From Paraglaciecola arctica (GTDB taxonomy: Bacteria > Pseudomonadota > Gammaproteobacteria > Enterobacterales > Alteromonadaceae), in contig NZ_JAHKQO010000015.1 in assembly GCF_018861065.1 (NCBI RefSeq), positions 1 through 64,000 of the forward strand: a stretch of 64,000 nucleotides of DNA, given 5' to 3'. Positions 15,428-24,046 of this stretch are shown here, piece by piece. A program made the translations under genes and the position numbers. The notes below the pieces were generated by a model. The model was not told where the DNA came from. It saw only the letters and a list, made by a program, of their open reading frames with translations, and ran no database searches. How positions within the stretch are numbered: the first letter of the stretch is position 1; the number at the start of each line of letters is the position of its first letter.

Positions 15428-16642
15428 ATGAGAATACCACAACTATCTAAATTAAAACTTGCCTTAACAGTGGGGTTGTTAGGTGTAACAGTGAGTCAAA
15501 ATCTATTTGCAGAGTCGGTAACTGAAGCCTTAACCACTGGTAATGTTTATGGTGACTTTAACTTGCGATATGAAAGTGTTGAGCAAGATAATACTGCCAA
15601 AGATGCCAGTGCTTTGACGTTACGTACACGTCTTGGTTATCGCTCAGGCACTGTAAACGGTTTTTCTGCAACTGTCGAAATGGAAGACTCGCGCATCGTG
15701 ATGGGACAAGGCGATTTTACCGTTGGGCCTGCGGGTTATAATAGCGGAATTTACTCGGTTATCGCTGATCCTGAATCCACAGAACTAGATCAAGGTTTTA
15801 TCCAGTATAAAAACGATAAACTAACGGCTAAATTGGGGCGTCAAGTTATCACCATGGATGGCCATCGTTTTGTCGGACACGTTGGCTGGCGTCAAGACCG
15901 GCAAACCTTCGATGCAATGAGTGTGAGTTACGCACCAGTTAAAGATTTATCAATTAAATATGCTTATGTCACTCAGCGCAATCGTATTTTTGCTGAAGCA
16001 GCGGATATAGACTCAAAAGATCATTTGCTAAACGTATCTTACAACACTGCCTATGGTAAGTTGGTGGGATACAGCTATTTGCTTGAAATGGATAACGAAA
16101 CCGAAAATGCACTAGACACCTTTGGATTTAGCTTTTCTGGAAACACTAAAGCTGCAGAAACAACCCTAGTTTATGCGTTTGAGTATGCTAAACAAAGCAG
16201 TGAAACCGCGACTACTGACTATGATGTGGATTATTTAAAGTTAGAAGCAGGAGCCGTTCTAAGTGGCATCACTACTAAGTTGGGTTATGAAGTATTGGGC
16301 TCTGATGAGGGAGTATTTGGTTTTTCTACTCCTTTAGCGACTCTACATAAATTTAACGGTTGGTCAGATCAATTTTTGTCCACTCCAGCCCAAGGTTTAG
16401 TGGATACCTATATTAGTTTGGCCGGAAAGTTAGCTGGCGGAGGTTGGGCGGTTGCTTACCATGGTTATGAGGCCGACGAATCTACAGTAGATGTTGATGA
16501 TTTGGGAAGTGAGCTTAATGTCTCCTATGTTAAGAAGTTCGGTAAAAACTATGTGGCTGGTGTTAAATATGCTACATATGCGGCCGGTGATATTAAAGTG
16601 GACGCTGATAAACTATGGGTTTGGGTAGGCGCTAAGTTCTAA
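15428..16642 (+). CDS. Outer-membrane beta-barrel protein, alginate-export/OprD-like
   Basis: A 404-residue protein with a Sec signal peptide (cleavage after Ala28, NLFA) and alternating amphipathic strands ending in a C-terminal Phe (WVWVGAKF), the usual BAM recognition signal. The segments NLRYESV, LTLRTRLGYRSG, KLGRQVITMDGHRFVG and WRQDRQTFDAM resemble the alginate-export porin domain. It follows nrtC on the same strand after 130 bp without an obvious terminator, so it may be a nitrate-uptake porin co-expressed with NrtABC. That function is inferred from position only. A hairpin at 16664 ends the unit. Confidence 0.82.
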   Translation: MRIPQLSKLKLALTVGLLGVTVSQNLFAESVTEALTTGNVYGDFNLRYESVEQDNTAKDASALTLRTRLGYRSGTVNGFSATVEMEDSRIVMGQGDFTVGPAGYNSGIYSVIADPESTELDQGFIQYKNDKLTAKLGRQVITMDGHRFVGHVGWRQDRQTFDAMSVSYAPVKDLSIKYAYVTQRNRIFAEAADIDSKDHLLNVSYNTAYGKLVGYSYLLEMDNETENALDTFGFSFSGNTKAAETTLVYAFEYAKQSSETATTDYDVDYLKLEAGAVLSGITTKLGYEVLGSDEGVFGFSTPLATLHKFNGWSDQFLSTPAQGLVDTYISLAGKLAGGGWAVAYHGYEADESTVDVDDLGSELNVSYVKKFGKNYVAGVKYATYAAGDIKVDADKLWVWVGAKF

Positions 16643-16663
16643 CTACATTGATAGGTTAGCAAC

Positions 16664-16700
16664 GGCCAACATTCGAGAAAATGTTGGCCTCAGTTTCTAT
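16664..16700 (+). terminator. Terminator-like hairpin after the porin gene
   Basis: GGCCAACATT (16664-16673) pairs perfectly with AATGTTGGCC (16680-16689) around a 6-base loop; a weak T tract (TCAGTTTCTAT) follows. Probably ends the nrtABC-porin transcript. Confidence 0.7.
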
Positions 16701-16745
16701 AAAGACCTGAACTAGACCAAAGTAGTTGAATGGATGAAAGAAGCG

Positions 16746-17165
16746 CTATGGGTTAATTTTAGGTTCTCTATTGTCTAGACTAAATTTGCCTGTTCCAAAA
16801 TTGGCAACTATTAATAACCCCGCCATAAGTCCCATGTTTTTGAAGAAGTTTTGGGTTTCGTGAGAACGTTCTATTCCTTCAGCTAGCGTCCAAAAATCAT
16901 GCATGTAAAGGCTAATCACTAAGGTTAAACCGGCTAACAGAAATGCGGCTATTTTGCCTTTGAAGCCAATAATTATCGCCAAGCCCGCTGTAATTTGAAT
17001 GATAATAGTCACAGGAAGTAGTACCGCTGAAACAGGTACACTGTGAGCCAACATATAGTCAGTCATTGTTTGGTAGTGGGTTATTTTCTGTATTCCTGGC
17101 AAGATAAAATAGCCGCCCATTAACAATCGGCCTAATAACAAACAGATATTTTCAATTACACGCAT
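16746..17165 (-). CDS. DoxX-family membrane protein
   Basis: A 139-residue protein with four predicted transmembrane helices and the DoxX start pattern LLLGRLLMGGYFILPGIQKITHYQ. DoxX-like proteins are small inner-membrane proteins, some linked to redox or thiosulfate metabolism; the role here is unknown. It is divergent from the VOC protein gene at 17251, 85 bp away, a pairing that may share a control region. Convergent with the porin gene. Confidence 0.82.
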   Translation of the reverse strand: MRVIENICLLLGRLLMGGYFILPGIQKITHYQTMTDYMLAHSVPVSAVLLPVTIIIQITAGLAIIIGFKGKIAAFLLAGLTLVISLYMHDFWTLAEGIERSHETQNFFKNMGLMAGLLIVANFGTGKFSLDNREPKINP

Positions 17166-17250
17166 TGATTGTCCTCAATTTTAATTATTTTTAGTGAAAA
17201 TTTACGTCTACATATTGCTAACATCATGGTTTAAGCATTAGGTAAACACA

Positions 17251-17604
17251 ATGAGCCAACACAATAAAATTAACTATATTGAAATCCCAGTGAAAGCATT
17301 AGCGTCAAGCAAAGCTTTCTTTAATCAAGTATTTGGTTGGAAGTTTATCGATTATGGTGATGATTATGCTGCAATTTCTGGGGCGGGAATAGACGGCGGG
17401 CTCTATGTCTCTGAGCAAAATGTGTCTACCGAAAAAGGCAGCGTGCTAGTGGTACTCTACAGCGATGATTTAGTCCAAAGCCAAGCAGACATTAAGGCCG
17501 CCGGTGGCACAATTAAGATCCCTACCTTTGAATTTCCTGGTGGCCAAAGGTTTCACTTTTGTGATGGTAATGAAAACGAATATGCAATGTGGAGCGATAA
17601 GTAA
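17251..17604 (+). CDS. VOC (glyoxalase/bleomycin-resistance-like) protein
   Basis: A 117-residue single-domain vicinal oxygen chelate protein. The features NYIEIPVKALASSKAFFNQVFGWKF, the central GGLYVSEQ, and the end FPGGQRFHFCDGNENEYAMW fit the family, in which the final His/Glu pairs bind a metal. The FxFxDGNGNEY-type ending is common in uncharacterised members. Its substrate cannot be predicted. Convergent with rnhA. Confidence 0.82.
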   Translation: MSQHNKINYIEIPVKALASSKAFFNQVFGWKFIDYGDDYAAISGAGIDGGLYVSEQNVSTEKGSVLVVLYSDDLVQSQADIKAAGGTIKIPTFEFPGGQRFHFCDGNENEYAMWSDK

Positions 17605-17653
17605 TTACGCTTTACTTATCGCTTAAGTCAGGGGCTGGTGCTCCTTAAAAAGT

Positions 17654-18115
17654 TTAGCCAGAAAAACCACTGTCTTCTGGTAAATTTTTACCTTCGGCAG
17701 CTTGGCGAGCGAGTTGGTCACAGGCTTCATTTTCAGGATGACCTGAGTGACCTTTTACCCAAAACCAACTGACTTGATGTTTATTTACTTCTTGGTCTAA
17801 ACGTTTCCACAAATCAACGTTTTTCACAGGTTTTTTATCTGCCGTACGCCAGCCATTTTTACGCCAATTTTTAATCCACTGATTTATTCCATTTTTAACG
17901 TATTGGCTGTCGGTGGTAAGGTTAACGTTACATACTTCGTTAAGTGTGGCCAGTGCCTCGATAGTTGCTAACAGTTCCATTCTATTATTAGTGGTATGTT
18001 TAAACCCTTGGCTGATTTCTTTTCGATGTTTATCAAAAATCAGCACGGCACCGTAACCGCCTGGACCTGGATTGCCCAAACAGGAACCGTCGGTAAAAAT
18101 TTCTACTTGTTTCAT
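17654..18115 (-). CDS. rnhA: Ribonuclease HI
   Basis: A 153-residue RNase HI that cuts RNA in RNA-DNA hybrids. The catalytic carboxylates are visible as FTDGSC (Asp9), RMELLA (Glu), TTDSQYV (Asp) and the late Asp in NEACDQLAR; the basic protrusion [20 protein letters not shown] is present. ATG at 18115 is chosen over the in-frame TTG at 18121 because an AGG lies 7 bases before the ATG and the length then matches the E. coli enzyme. It is divergent from dnaQ, a conserved gammaproteobacterial arrangement. Confidence 0.95.
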   Translation of the reverse strand: MKQVEIFTDGSCLGNPGPGGYGAVLIFDKHRKEISQGFKHTTNNRMELLATIEALATLNEVCNVNLTTDSQYVKNGINQWIKNWRKNGWRTADKKPVKNVDLWKRLDQEVNKHQVSWFWVKGHSGHPENEACDQLARQAAEGKNLPEDSGFSG

Positions 18116-18203
18116 TTGCAAGCCTGTTTATCTTTCATGTTCAATTTTGCGCAGTATAATGACCAAGATTGTTAATACCACTAAATTTTAAAAAGAGTGA
18201 GAA

Positions 18204-18911
18204 ATGCGCCAAATTGTATTAGATACCGAGACCACCGGATTAGACCCTAAAGAAGGACATCGAATTATTGAGATTGGGTGTGTTGAAATGGTTAATCGTC
18301 GTCTCACAGGAAATACTTTCCACGTTTATATTAATCCGCAGCGCTTAGTGGAGCAAGAAGCAATTGAAGTACATGGGATCACTAATGAATATTTAGCTGA
18401 TAAACCTACTTTTAGTGCTATTGCTAAGGATTTTATTGAGTTTATTAGCGGAGCTCAATTGGTTATTCATAATGCGCCCTTTGATATTGGCTTTATGGAT
18501 CATGAGTTTAATCGACTTACAGGCTTAGCTGTCAAAGAGTCTGCGAAGATGTGTACAGTGCTCGATACACTAGATTTGGCCAGGCAGATACATCCAGGGC
18601 AAAAGAATAATCTTGACGCTTTGTGTCGTCGTTACGGTATAGATAACTCCCATCGAGAAAAACACGGAGCATTGTTAGATGCGGAGATTCTAGCCGACGT
18701 TTATCTGATGATGACTGGGGGACAAACGGATCTCAACTTAAGTGGTAAAGCGAATACAGAAGGTGGCATACAAGTTGAAACCATACGCCGATTGTCTTCT
18801 GATAGAAAACCGTTAAAGGTTGTTATGGCTACGGCCGATGAATTGGAACAGCATGAAAGTCGATTAGATATAGTGGCTGAAAAAAGTGGAGCCTGCATAT
18901 GGCGTCAGTAA
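18204..18911 (+). CDS. dnaQ: DNA polymerase III epsilon subunit (proofreading exonuclease)
   Basis: A 235-residue 3'-5' exonuclease of the DEDDh class. Exo I is DTETTG (Asp7, Glu9), Exo II is in HNAPFDIGFMDHEF, and Exo III is HREKHGALLDAEILADVY with its His and Asp. After about residue 180 comes the flexible link and the short C-terminal segment that binds the alpha subunit. Length is close to the 243 residues of the E. coli protein. Divergent from rnhA with 88 bp between. Confidence 0.95.
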   Translation: MRQIVLDTETTGLDPKEGHRIIEIGCVEMVNRRLTGNTFHVYINPQRLVEQEAIEVHGITNEYLADKPTFSAIAKDFIEFISGAQLVIHNAPFDIGFMDHEFNRLTGLAVKESAKMCTVLDTLDLARQIHPGQKNNLDALCRRYGIDNSHREKHGALLDAEILADVYLMMTGGQTDLNLSGKANTEGGIQVETIRRLSSDRKPLKVVMATADELEQHESRLDIVAEKSGACIWRQ

Positions 18912-18948
18912 AGACTAAAAGAGTGACAAAATAGAGAGTTGAGTAAAG

Positions 18949-20445
18949 ATGTTGAAATCGGTCGTAACTGCGCTTATTTTATGGCTGTTTGCATATACGA
19001 GCTTGTCGCTACAAGCTAATGCGCAAAGTACGCAAGGCGACTCTCAAATTGCGAATGATCCAGATAACAAACAAGATAGTGATTCTCCTTTAACTCAATT
19101 GGGAACACAATATCATAATGGTATTGAGCTACTTCAAAATCGCTTTAGAATTGATTTTGAAGTGGACGAAATTACCATGGTCTTTTTCCGTCAATTCGGC
19201 TCTGCTCCCATAGTTTTAGTGAAACCTGACGGCTCTAAAATTTTTCAATCTGATGCTGATGGTGAAAATGTGTTTTGGTTTGATTCCAGCACCTATGACA
19301 TGATCAGCATCAAAAATCCCACGCCAGGACCTTGGCAGGCTGTAGGTCAAATTACACCAGAAAGCCGAGTCATGGTAATCAGTGATTTAGCATTACATGC
19401 CGATCCATTACCTAACATGATCTTTTCCGGTGAAATTCTTAAACAAACAGCGTACCTAACCAATAATGGTATCCCGATTGATTACACTGCGTTTAGAGAT
19501 GTAGTAGAACTGACTATTTCTTTGGCGAGTACCAATAATCCTAATTACAATAATTTTGGTGCAGATACCGAAATTGTCGCTACGTTGGAAGACAATGGTA
19601 AAGGTATGGACGAAATTCCCTTAGATGGGGAGTTTACAGGCCAATTTAATTTGGCCATTGCCGACGGCGAATGGATCCCAAGCTTTTCTGTTTCAACCCC
19701 TATGTTTACCCGCGAGCAAATAGATCCGAATATCATGCTTTTAGCTAATCCGATAAAGGTCGACATTGAACTTGACGGAGGAGGGGATGGTTATCACAAA
19801 CTAAAAGTGGATGCACAGCGAGAATATGTGGATATGTCTACTTTGTTGTTAGACGGTAAAGTTAGATTTCCAAACGGCGATATTCAAAACTTTTCGATTA
19901 CGGATATGTCATCTGATATTCGAGAATACTTAATAGTTAATTATGAATATGGGGTATACCGAGTAAAACTCACCGCGTATGGCAATACTATTGATGGAAG
20001 AGAATTTATATTAGACGTGCCTGAGTATAGTTTTCTGACTGAAGAGCCAAAACCCACTGTTGTGGAGACAACAACAGAGGGGATGGATGCTACGACTAAC
20101 GTAAATGGTGTCAGCGAAGACAATCTCTTATCAGAAAAAGTGACACCCGTTGAGAATGAAAACATGTCTACCACCATGTTAGTGTCGGTGATTGTCAGTA
20201 TTAACCTCATTCTATTGATTGTAGGGGGGAGTTTAATATGGTGGTTAACCCTTGATAAAAAACCAAATTTTAAACTATTCAAAAGATCAAAAGCGCCGAT
20301 CGATTCAAATGAAACTGAGGAAAAGCCTGGATTTTTTGCGAAAATATTTAAACGAAAGGCTAAACAATTACCACCAGAGAAAAAATCTCAGGCCAAAGAA
20401 CAGCCTGACCCAGGTATTATGGAGTTAGGCATCCCAAAAGATTGA
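18949..20445 (+). CDS. TIGR03503-type membrane protein of unknown function
   Basis: A 498-residue protein with an N-terminal signal peptide (cleavage near LQANAQS), a large periplasmic region rich in beta structure (about 30-400), one transmembrane helix at about 405-430 and a basic cytoplasmic tail of about 65 residues. I recognise it as the TIGR03503 family known from Alteromonadales, Shewanella and Vibrio; no function is known. The opening region RNRFRIDFEVDEITMVFFRQFGSAPIVLVKPDGSK is the most family-like. It lies 38 bp after dnaQ and before the tRNA-Asp cluster. Confidence 0.72.
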   Translation: MLKSVVTALILWLFAYTSLSLQANAQSTQGDSQIANDPDNKQDSDSPLTQLGTQYHNGIELLQNRFRIDFEVDEITMVFFRQFGSAPIVLVKPDGSKIFQSDADGENVFWFDSSTYDMISIKNPTPGPWQAVGQITPESRVMVISDLALHADPLPNMIFSGEILKQTAYLTNNGIPIDYTAFRDVVELTISLASTNNPNYNNFGADTEIVATLEDNGKGMDEIPLDGEFTGQFNLAIADGEWIPSFSVSTPMFTREQIDPNIMLLANPIKVDIELDGGGDGYHKLKVDAQREYVDMSTLLLDGKVRFPNGDIQNFSITDMSSDIREYLIVNYEYGVYRVKLTAYGNTIDGREFILDVPEYSFLTEEPKPTVVETTTEGMDATTNVNGVSEDNLLSEKVTPVENENMSTTMLVSVIVSINLILLIVGGSLIWWLTLDKKPNFKLFKRSKAPIDSNETEEKPGFFAKIFKRKAKQLPPEKKSQAKEQPDPGIMELGIPKD

Positions 20446-20524
20446 TTGTTTGCCTGCTTATTCAACAAATTGTTCATTACTACAGCAAACGATACTATTA
20501 ACTGAATTTCGTGTGAAAAAGCTA

Positions 20525-20553
20525 TTGACTAGTATTGGGTGAACCCGTATTAT
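20525..20553 (+). promoter_or_regulatory. Sigma-70 promoter of the tRNA-Asp cluster
   Basis: TTGACT (20525-20530), a 17-bp spacer and TATTAT (20548-20553) form a near-consensus promoter. The discriminator CTGCGCCGCGG is GC-rich, the hallmark of stringently controlled stable-RNA promoters. It lies about 60 bp upstream of the first tRNA. Confidence 0.8.
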
Positions 20554-20620
20554 CTGCGCCGCGGTTGAGGAGGTGGTTCACAAGAACTTCTTCTAAGTCG
20601 TTGAAATTAGAAAGAAAACT

Positions 20621-20697
20621 GGAGCGGTAGTTCAGTTGGTTAGAATACCGGCCTGTCACGCCGGGGGTCGCGAGTTCGAGTCTCGTCCGTTCCGCCA
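20621..20697 (+). tRNA. tRNA-Asp (GTC), copy 1
   Basis: A 77-nt tRNA with acceptor GGAGCGG/CCGTTCC, anticodon GTC at 20655-20657, the T-loop GTTCGAGTC and an encoded CCA. It is identical to copies 2 and 3. Confidence 0.98.
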
Positions 20698-20761
20698 TTT
20701 TCTGTCTAGTTTTTGTTTTGATAATGCAGCAAAGTATTGATGTTAGTAATAATAAAAGTAC

Positions 20762-20838
20762 GGAGCGGTAGTTCAGTTGGTTAGAATACCGGCCTGTCAC
20801 GCCGGGGGTCGCGAGTTCGAGTCTCGTCCGTTCCGCCA
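20762..20838 (+). tRNA. tRNA-Asp (GTC), copy 2
   Basis: Identical 77-nt sequence to copy 1, 64 bp downstream of it, CCA encoded. Expected to be processed from the same precursor. Confidence 0.98.
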
Positions 20839-20864
20839 TTATCAAAGCACCATAATTTAATTGG

Positions 20865-20941
20865 GGAGCGGTAGTTCAGTTGGTTAGAATACCGGCCTGT
20901 CACGCCGGGGGTCGCGAGTTCGAGTCTCGTCCGTTCCGCCA
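20865..20941 (+). tRNA. tRNA-Asp (GTC), copy 3
   Basis: Identical 77-nt sequence, 26 bp after copy 2. No clear terminator was seen in the following 150 bp. Confidence 0.98.
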
Positions 20942-21166
20942 TTAAATTATATTAGTCATGTCTGGTATTTCTAAATTTTTCCCCTTGTGTTTTATATTGG
21001 CAATCTTACTGCCACCAAACCTTTAATATCAATCTACTTTTCTCTGTTAAATTCGTTTTGTGATATAAAAAATTCCTCGCAGCCCGAGTCATCTTTCGAT
21101 AAATTAATATTTTAATTCACCCTAAAATCACTTTTACTTGCTTAAACTAATTAACTCAATTGGCAT

Positions 21167-21187
21167 TCATTGACATCGTTTCAATGA
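21167..21187 (+). promoter_or_regulatory. Inverted repeat upstream of the response regulator gene
   Basis: TCATTGA (21167-21173) and TCAATGA (21181-21187) flank a 7-base spacer 22 bp before the start codon at 21210. It could be an autoregulatory operator or a leader hairpin near the ribosome binding site. Confidence 0.4.
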
Positions 21188-21209
21188 GTTTAATTTGTGA
21201 GAAATAAAA

Positions 21210-21899
21210 ATGCAGCAAAACATGAATATTTTATTGGTTGAAGATAATCAGGCTATTGCAACACAAATCATTAGTTTCTTAGAGGTACAGGGGTGCTCAG
21301 TTGATTATGCTGCAAATGGGAAATTAGGATTACAACTGGCGCTTTCCCATCATTTTGACGTGGTGATCCTCGATCTTAATTTACCCGATACCGATGGTTT
21401 GCATGTATGTGCCGAAATAAGAAAACATGCCAACGTCAATATTCCCATTTTAATGCTCACGGCGCGAGATGCTTTTGAGGATAAGGTAAAAGGATTTGGT
21501 AAGGGCGCTGATGACTACTTGACCAAGCCCTTCGACTTAAGAGAGCTTATTTTACGTTGCGAAGCCTTGGCTAGACGACCTAAGCTTCATCAAAGCACAG
21601 TCTTGAGCGAAGGGGAGTTATCAGTTGATGTTAGAGCTCACCAAGCTAAGTGGGCGGGGCAACATTTTAAAACAACAAAAGTGGGCTTCTCTATATTACA
21701 CAAACTGATGCAAGCCTATCCCTATCCAGTTAGCCGTTCAGAGTTACTGCAACATATATGGGGTGACGAACCACCAGAGAGTAATGCACTCAAATCACAT
21801 ATATACACATTGCGTAAGTCTTTGGAAGGTACAACTAATCGACAAATCTTACATACTATTAGTAATATTGGGTATCAACTAAAGGATCTAAATGCTTAA
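21210..21899 (+). CDS. OmpR-family response regulator
   Basis: A 229-residue two-component regulator. The receiver domain (about 5-118) has the acidic pair Glu11-Asp12, phosphoacceptor Asp55 in VVILDLNLPD, the switch threonine in LMLTARD and Lys106 in LTKPFD. The C-terminal winged helix (about 135-225) ends ILHTISNIGYQL, as in QseB/PmrA-like proteins. It overlaps the kinase gene by 8 bp, so the pair is translationally coupled. The signal is unknown. Confidence 0.9.
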   Translation: MQQNMNILLVEDNQAIATQIISFLEVQGCSVDYAANGKLGLQLALSHHFDVVILDLNLPDTDGLHVCAEIRKHANVNIPILMLTARDAFEDKVKGFGKGADDYLTKPFDLRELILRCEALARRPKLHQSTVLSEGELSVDVRAHQAKWAGQHFKTTKVGFSILHKLMQAYPYPVSRSELLQHIWGDEPPESNALKSHIYTLRKSLEGTTNRQILHTISNIGYQLKDLNA

Positions 21900-23103
21900 G
21901 TTTAAAAGCCTAAATGGGCGACTGCTTTTTGCTTTTTCTGCCTTGTCTATTATTGTATGTTTGTTTTTTATTCGATTCACAGCGTTAATAATTGAAACGG
22001 CTGAATTGAATGTGTATGAATCGTTGTTAGTTGCACAATCACAAAGTCTGAAAAATAATCAAAGCGGTGTAAATCTGCTCCCCATATCAACAGATACCTC
22101 TTATTTTGATGTTTACGATAAAGGTTCAGCTATTCCAAATTGGATAAAAGTAAAGATTCGAGATAAAAAGACAGGACAGTTTATTGATGAGCAAGGTGAC
22201 CGCTATTTGTTTCAAAAAGTGATGAGCGCTAGTGGTGGTGAGCTTGTATTACTTCTAAATATTTCGTCAATTCAAGCCAATAAACATCTAAGCGACTTTA
22301 AAACCCTGTTCTTACTCAGTATTTCTGCAAGTGTTATTGTACTTTGTTTATTGAGTTCGTGGTATTTGGCTAAATGGCTTTCAACACCCATTAGAAAACT
22401 GACACGGGATATTGAACTGCGAACTCAAGGAAGTCAGGAGTCGTTGTTTGGTCTTAACCGAGAGGATGAAATTGGTACCTTGGCTAATGCGCTCGAACAA
22501 TCCTATGAAAAAATTCAAGCATTGTTAAAAAGGGAACAGAACTTTACTCGAGATGTTAGCCACGAGCTTAGAACCCCCATTACTCTTATTAAAAATACCA
22601 TTGCGTTGAGCCCCTCAAGTACCCTGGATTTAGATGCGACTAAAGTGGTATCTCAAGCTTCTAAAGAGCTAGAACAAACTGTAGAGGTGTTGCTTGCTTT
22701 AGCGCGCCAAGAAAATTTGCAATTCGTTAAACAAGCAGTGTTACCCATTATTGAAAAAACAGTACTGAATATTTATAACATCTACCCTGAACTTGATTTT
22801 GACGTCAAGATTAATGTTGATCCCAGACTACTGGTAACAGGTAACCAATACCTAATCAGTTTGTTATGTCAAAACTTGGTCAATAATGGTTTTTATCACA
22901 GTAATAGCGGTGGAATGCGGGTGTATTCGAATTCCGAAAGCCTTATTTTTGAAAACAAAATAACGGGTTCAAAGCACCGTCCTTATTATCAAGGACTGGG
23001 GCACGGTCAATATCTAGTTAACCGCATTGCAGAGGAAATGGGTTGGCAACTCTCAATAGACCAAACCCAAGACAGTTACGTTGTCGTAGTGAAAACAAGA
23101 TAA
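21892..23103 (+). CDS. Sensor histidine kinase
   Basis: A 403-residue membrane kinase. Two transmembrane helices (about 10-32 and 137-160) enclose a periplasmic sensor domain of about 100 residues. A HAMP-like linker precedes the HisKA helix with the phosphoacceptor in RDVSHELRTP (about residue 224) and the ATP-binding domain with the N-box QNLVNNGFYHS and G-box GLGHGQYLV. The ATPase domain is compact compared with most family members. Pairs with the upstream response regulator. Confidence 0.88.
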   Translation: MLKFKSLNGRLLFAFSALSIIVCLFFIRFTALIIETAELNVYESLLVAQSQSLKNNQSGVNLLPISTDTSYFDVYDKGSAIPNWIKVKIRDKKTGQFIDEQGDRYLFQKVMSASGGELVLLLNISSIQANKHLSDFKTLFLLSISASVIVLCLLSSWYLAKWLSTPIRKLTRDIELRTQGSQESLFGLNREDEIGTLANALEQSYEKIQALLKREQNFTRDVSHELRTPITLIKNTIALSPSSTLDLDATKVVSQASKELEQTVEVLLALARQENLQFVKQAVLPIIEKTVLNIYNIYPELDFDVKINVDPRLLVTGNQYLISLLCQNLVNNGFYHSNSGGMRVYSNSESLIFENKITGSKHRPYYQGLGHGQYLVNRIAEEMGWQLSIDQTQDSYVVVVKTR

Positions 23104-23217
23104 ATAGAGTCATCAACGTGAAATGTTGATCTATGGGTTTGCGAAAGGATTAACGGATTATGGCCTTAATTTTCAAGGTTAAGCGTAAACTGACAACTTG
23201 AATTCTTTAAAGTAAGA

Positions 23218-23273
23218 ATGCCAATAATCATTGATGCTGTTAGGTATCGAATCATTCATTGGCATGGTTTTTT
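23218..23273 (+). terminator. Terminator of the two-component operon
   Basis: ATGCCAAT (23218-23225) pairs with ATTGGCAT (23258-23265); the intervening sequence is partly self-complementary, and TTTTTT follows at 23268-23273. Confidence 0.6.
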
Positions 23274-23341
23274 AAAACGATTAACTATAGAAGTTTTCCT
23301 AAGTCTTTTAAGAGTGTTGCTTCAGTGAGCCAGTAACTGAA

Positions 23342-23926
23342 TTAAAATGCATAACGAGCGCTGACCTCTAAAACTTCTTGGTCAGAAAATTCTGTATATT
23401 CAATGCCCGCGAGAAAACCCCAAAGATCGTATAATGCGCCTAGTCTATAGGCTTTTTGGTCTGCGTCGCCTTCCCAATTTTGGGCCTCAAACCCGCCATA
23501 TATTTCTAGGTCAGAACTGACCTGAAAGCGTACGTTTGTCGCTAAGCTATAATAATCTGTATTTGCGCTATTCGACTCAGAAGCGCTGCGCCCTGTTGTT
23601 TTAAAGTTGCCATAGCCTATTCGATAATCAAGGGTTGTTTTTGTTGAAATTTGATGAAAATAACCAAGGGAAAATTGCCGTTGTACAGTCTCGAGGGACA
23701 AATTTGATTTTGTATCGTCAGCATCAATGTATTTAAATTCAGTAAATAAGTTATATCCCCACTCTGAACTGACTTTTATGGACAACCCCCTTGGATTAAA
23801 CTGCTCCAGTTCCGCGAGTTCTGTTTTCACCGCGGATGCTTGAAAGAAAGAATACGAGGGTGTTGCAGCGATACTTGTTGCACTTATAAGTGTTAGCAAT
23901 AGTGCGGATATTGTGAGTTTACACAT
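23342..23926 (-). CDS. Outer-membrane beta-barrel protein, about 20 kDa
   Basis: A 194-residue protein with a signal peptide (MCKLTISALLLTLISATSIAA) followed by about eight amphipathic strands and a C-terminal Phe (VSARYAF), as in small OmpA/OmpW-like barrels. The start at 23926 is chosen over an upstream in-frame start at 23962 because AAAGGA sits 5-6 bases before this ATG and the signal peptide begins here. It lies near the two-component genes on the opposite strand, but no functional link is shown. Function unknown. Confidence 0.75.
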   Translation of the reverse strand: MCKLTISALLLTLISATSIAATPSYSFFQASAVKTELAELEQFNPRGLSIKVSSEWGYNLFTEFKYIDADDTKSNLSLETVQRQFSLGYFHQISTKTTLDYRIGYGNFKTTGRSASESNSANTDYYSLATNVRFQVSSDLEIYGGFEAQNWEGDADQKAYRLGALYDLWGFLAGIEYTEFSDQEVLEVSARYAF

Positions 23927-24046
23927 AGTTGTCCTTTTTGCATTAGTAAAAACGAACGACACAGTAAAGGCGTAAAGGTGAAACTAAGGTGAAGAAATTT
24001 CTTTATTTGTGAAGGGGGATGAAGCGGGGAGGTTAGACATTTTTGT

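Noticed and set aside
20522-20845. Minus-strand open frame of 107 codons with a repeated MAERTRLELATPGVTGRYSNQ-like segment
   Set aside because: It is the antisense of two identical tRNA-Asp genes; the internal repeat reflects the tRNA duplication. This is a well-known spurious protein.
20621-20941. CRISPR-like spaced repeats
   Set aside because: The repeated units are complete tRNA genes with unequal spacers.
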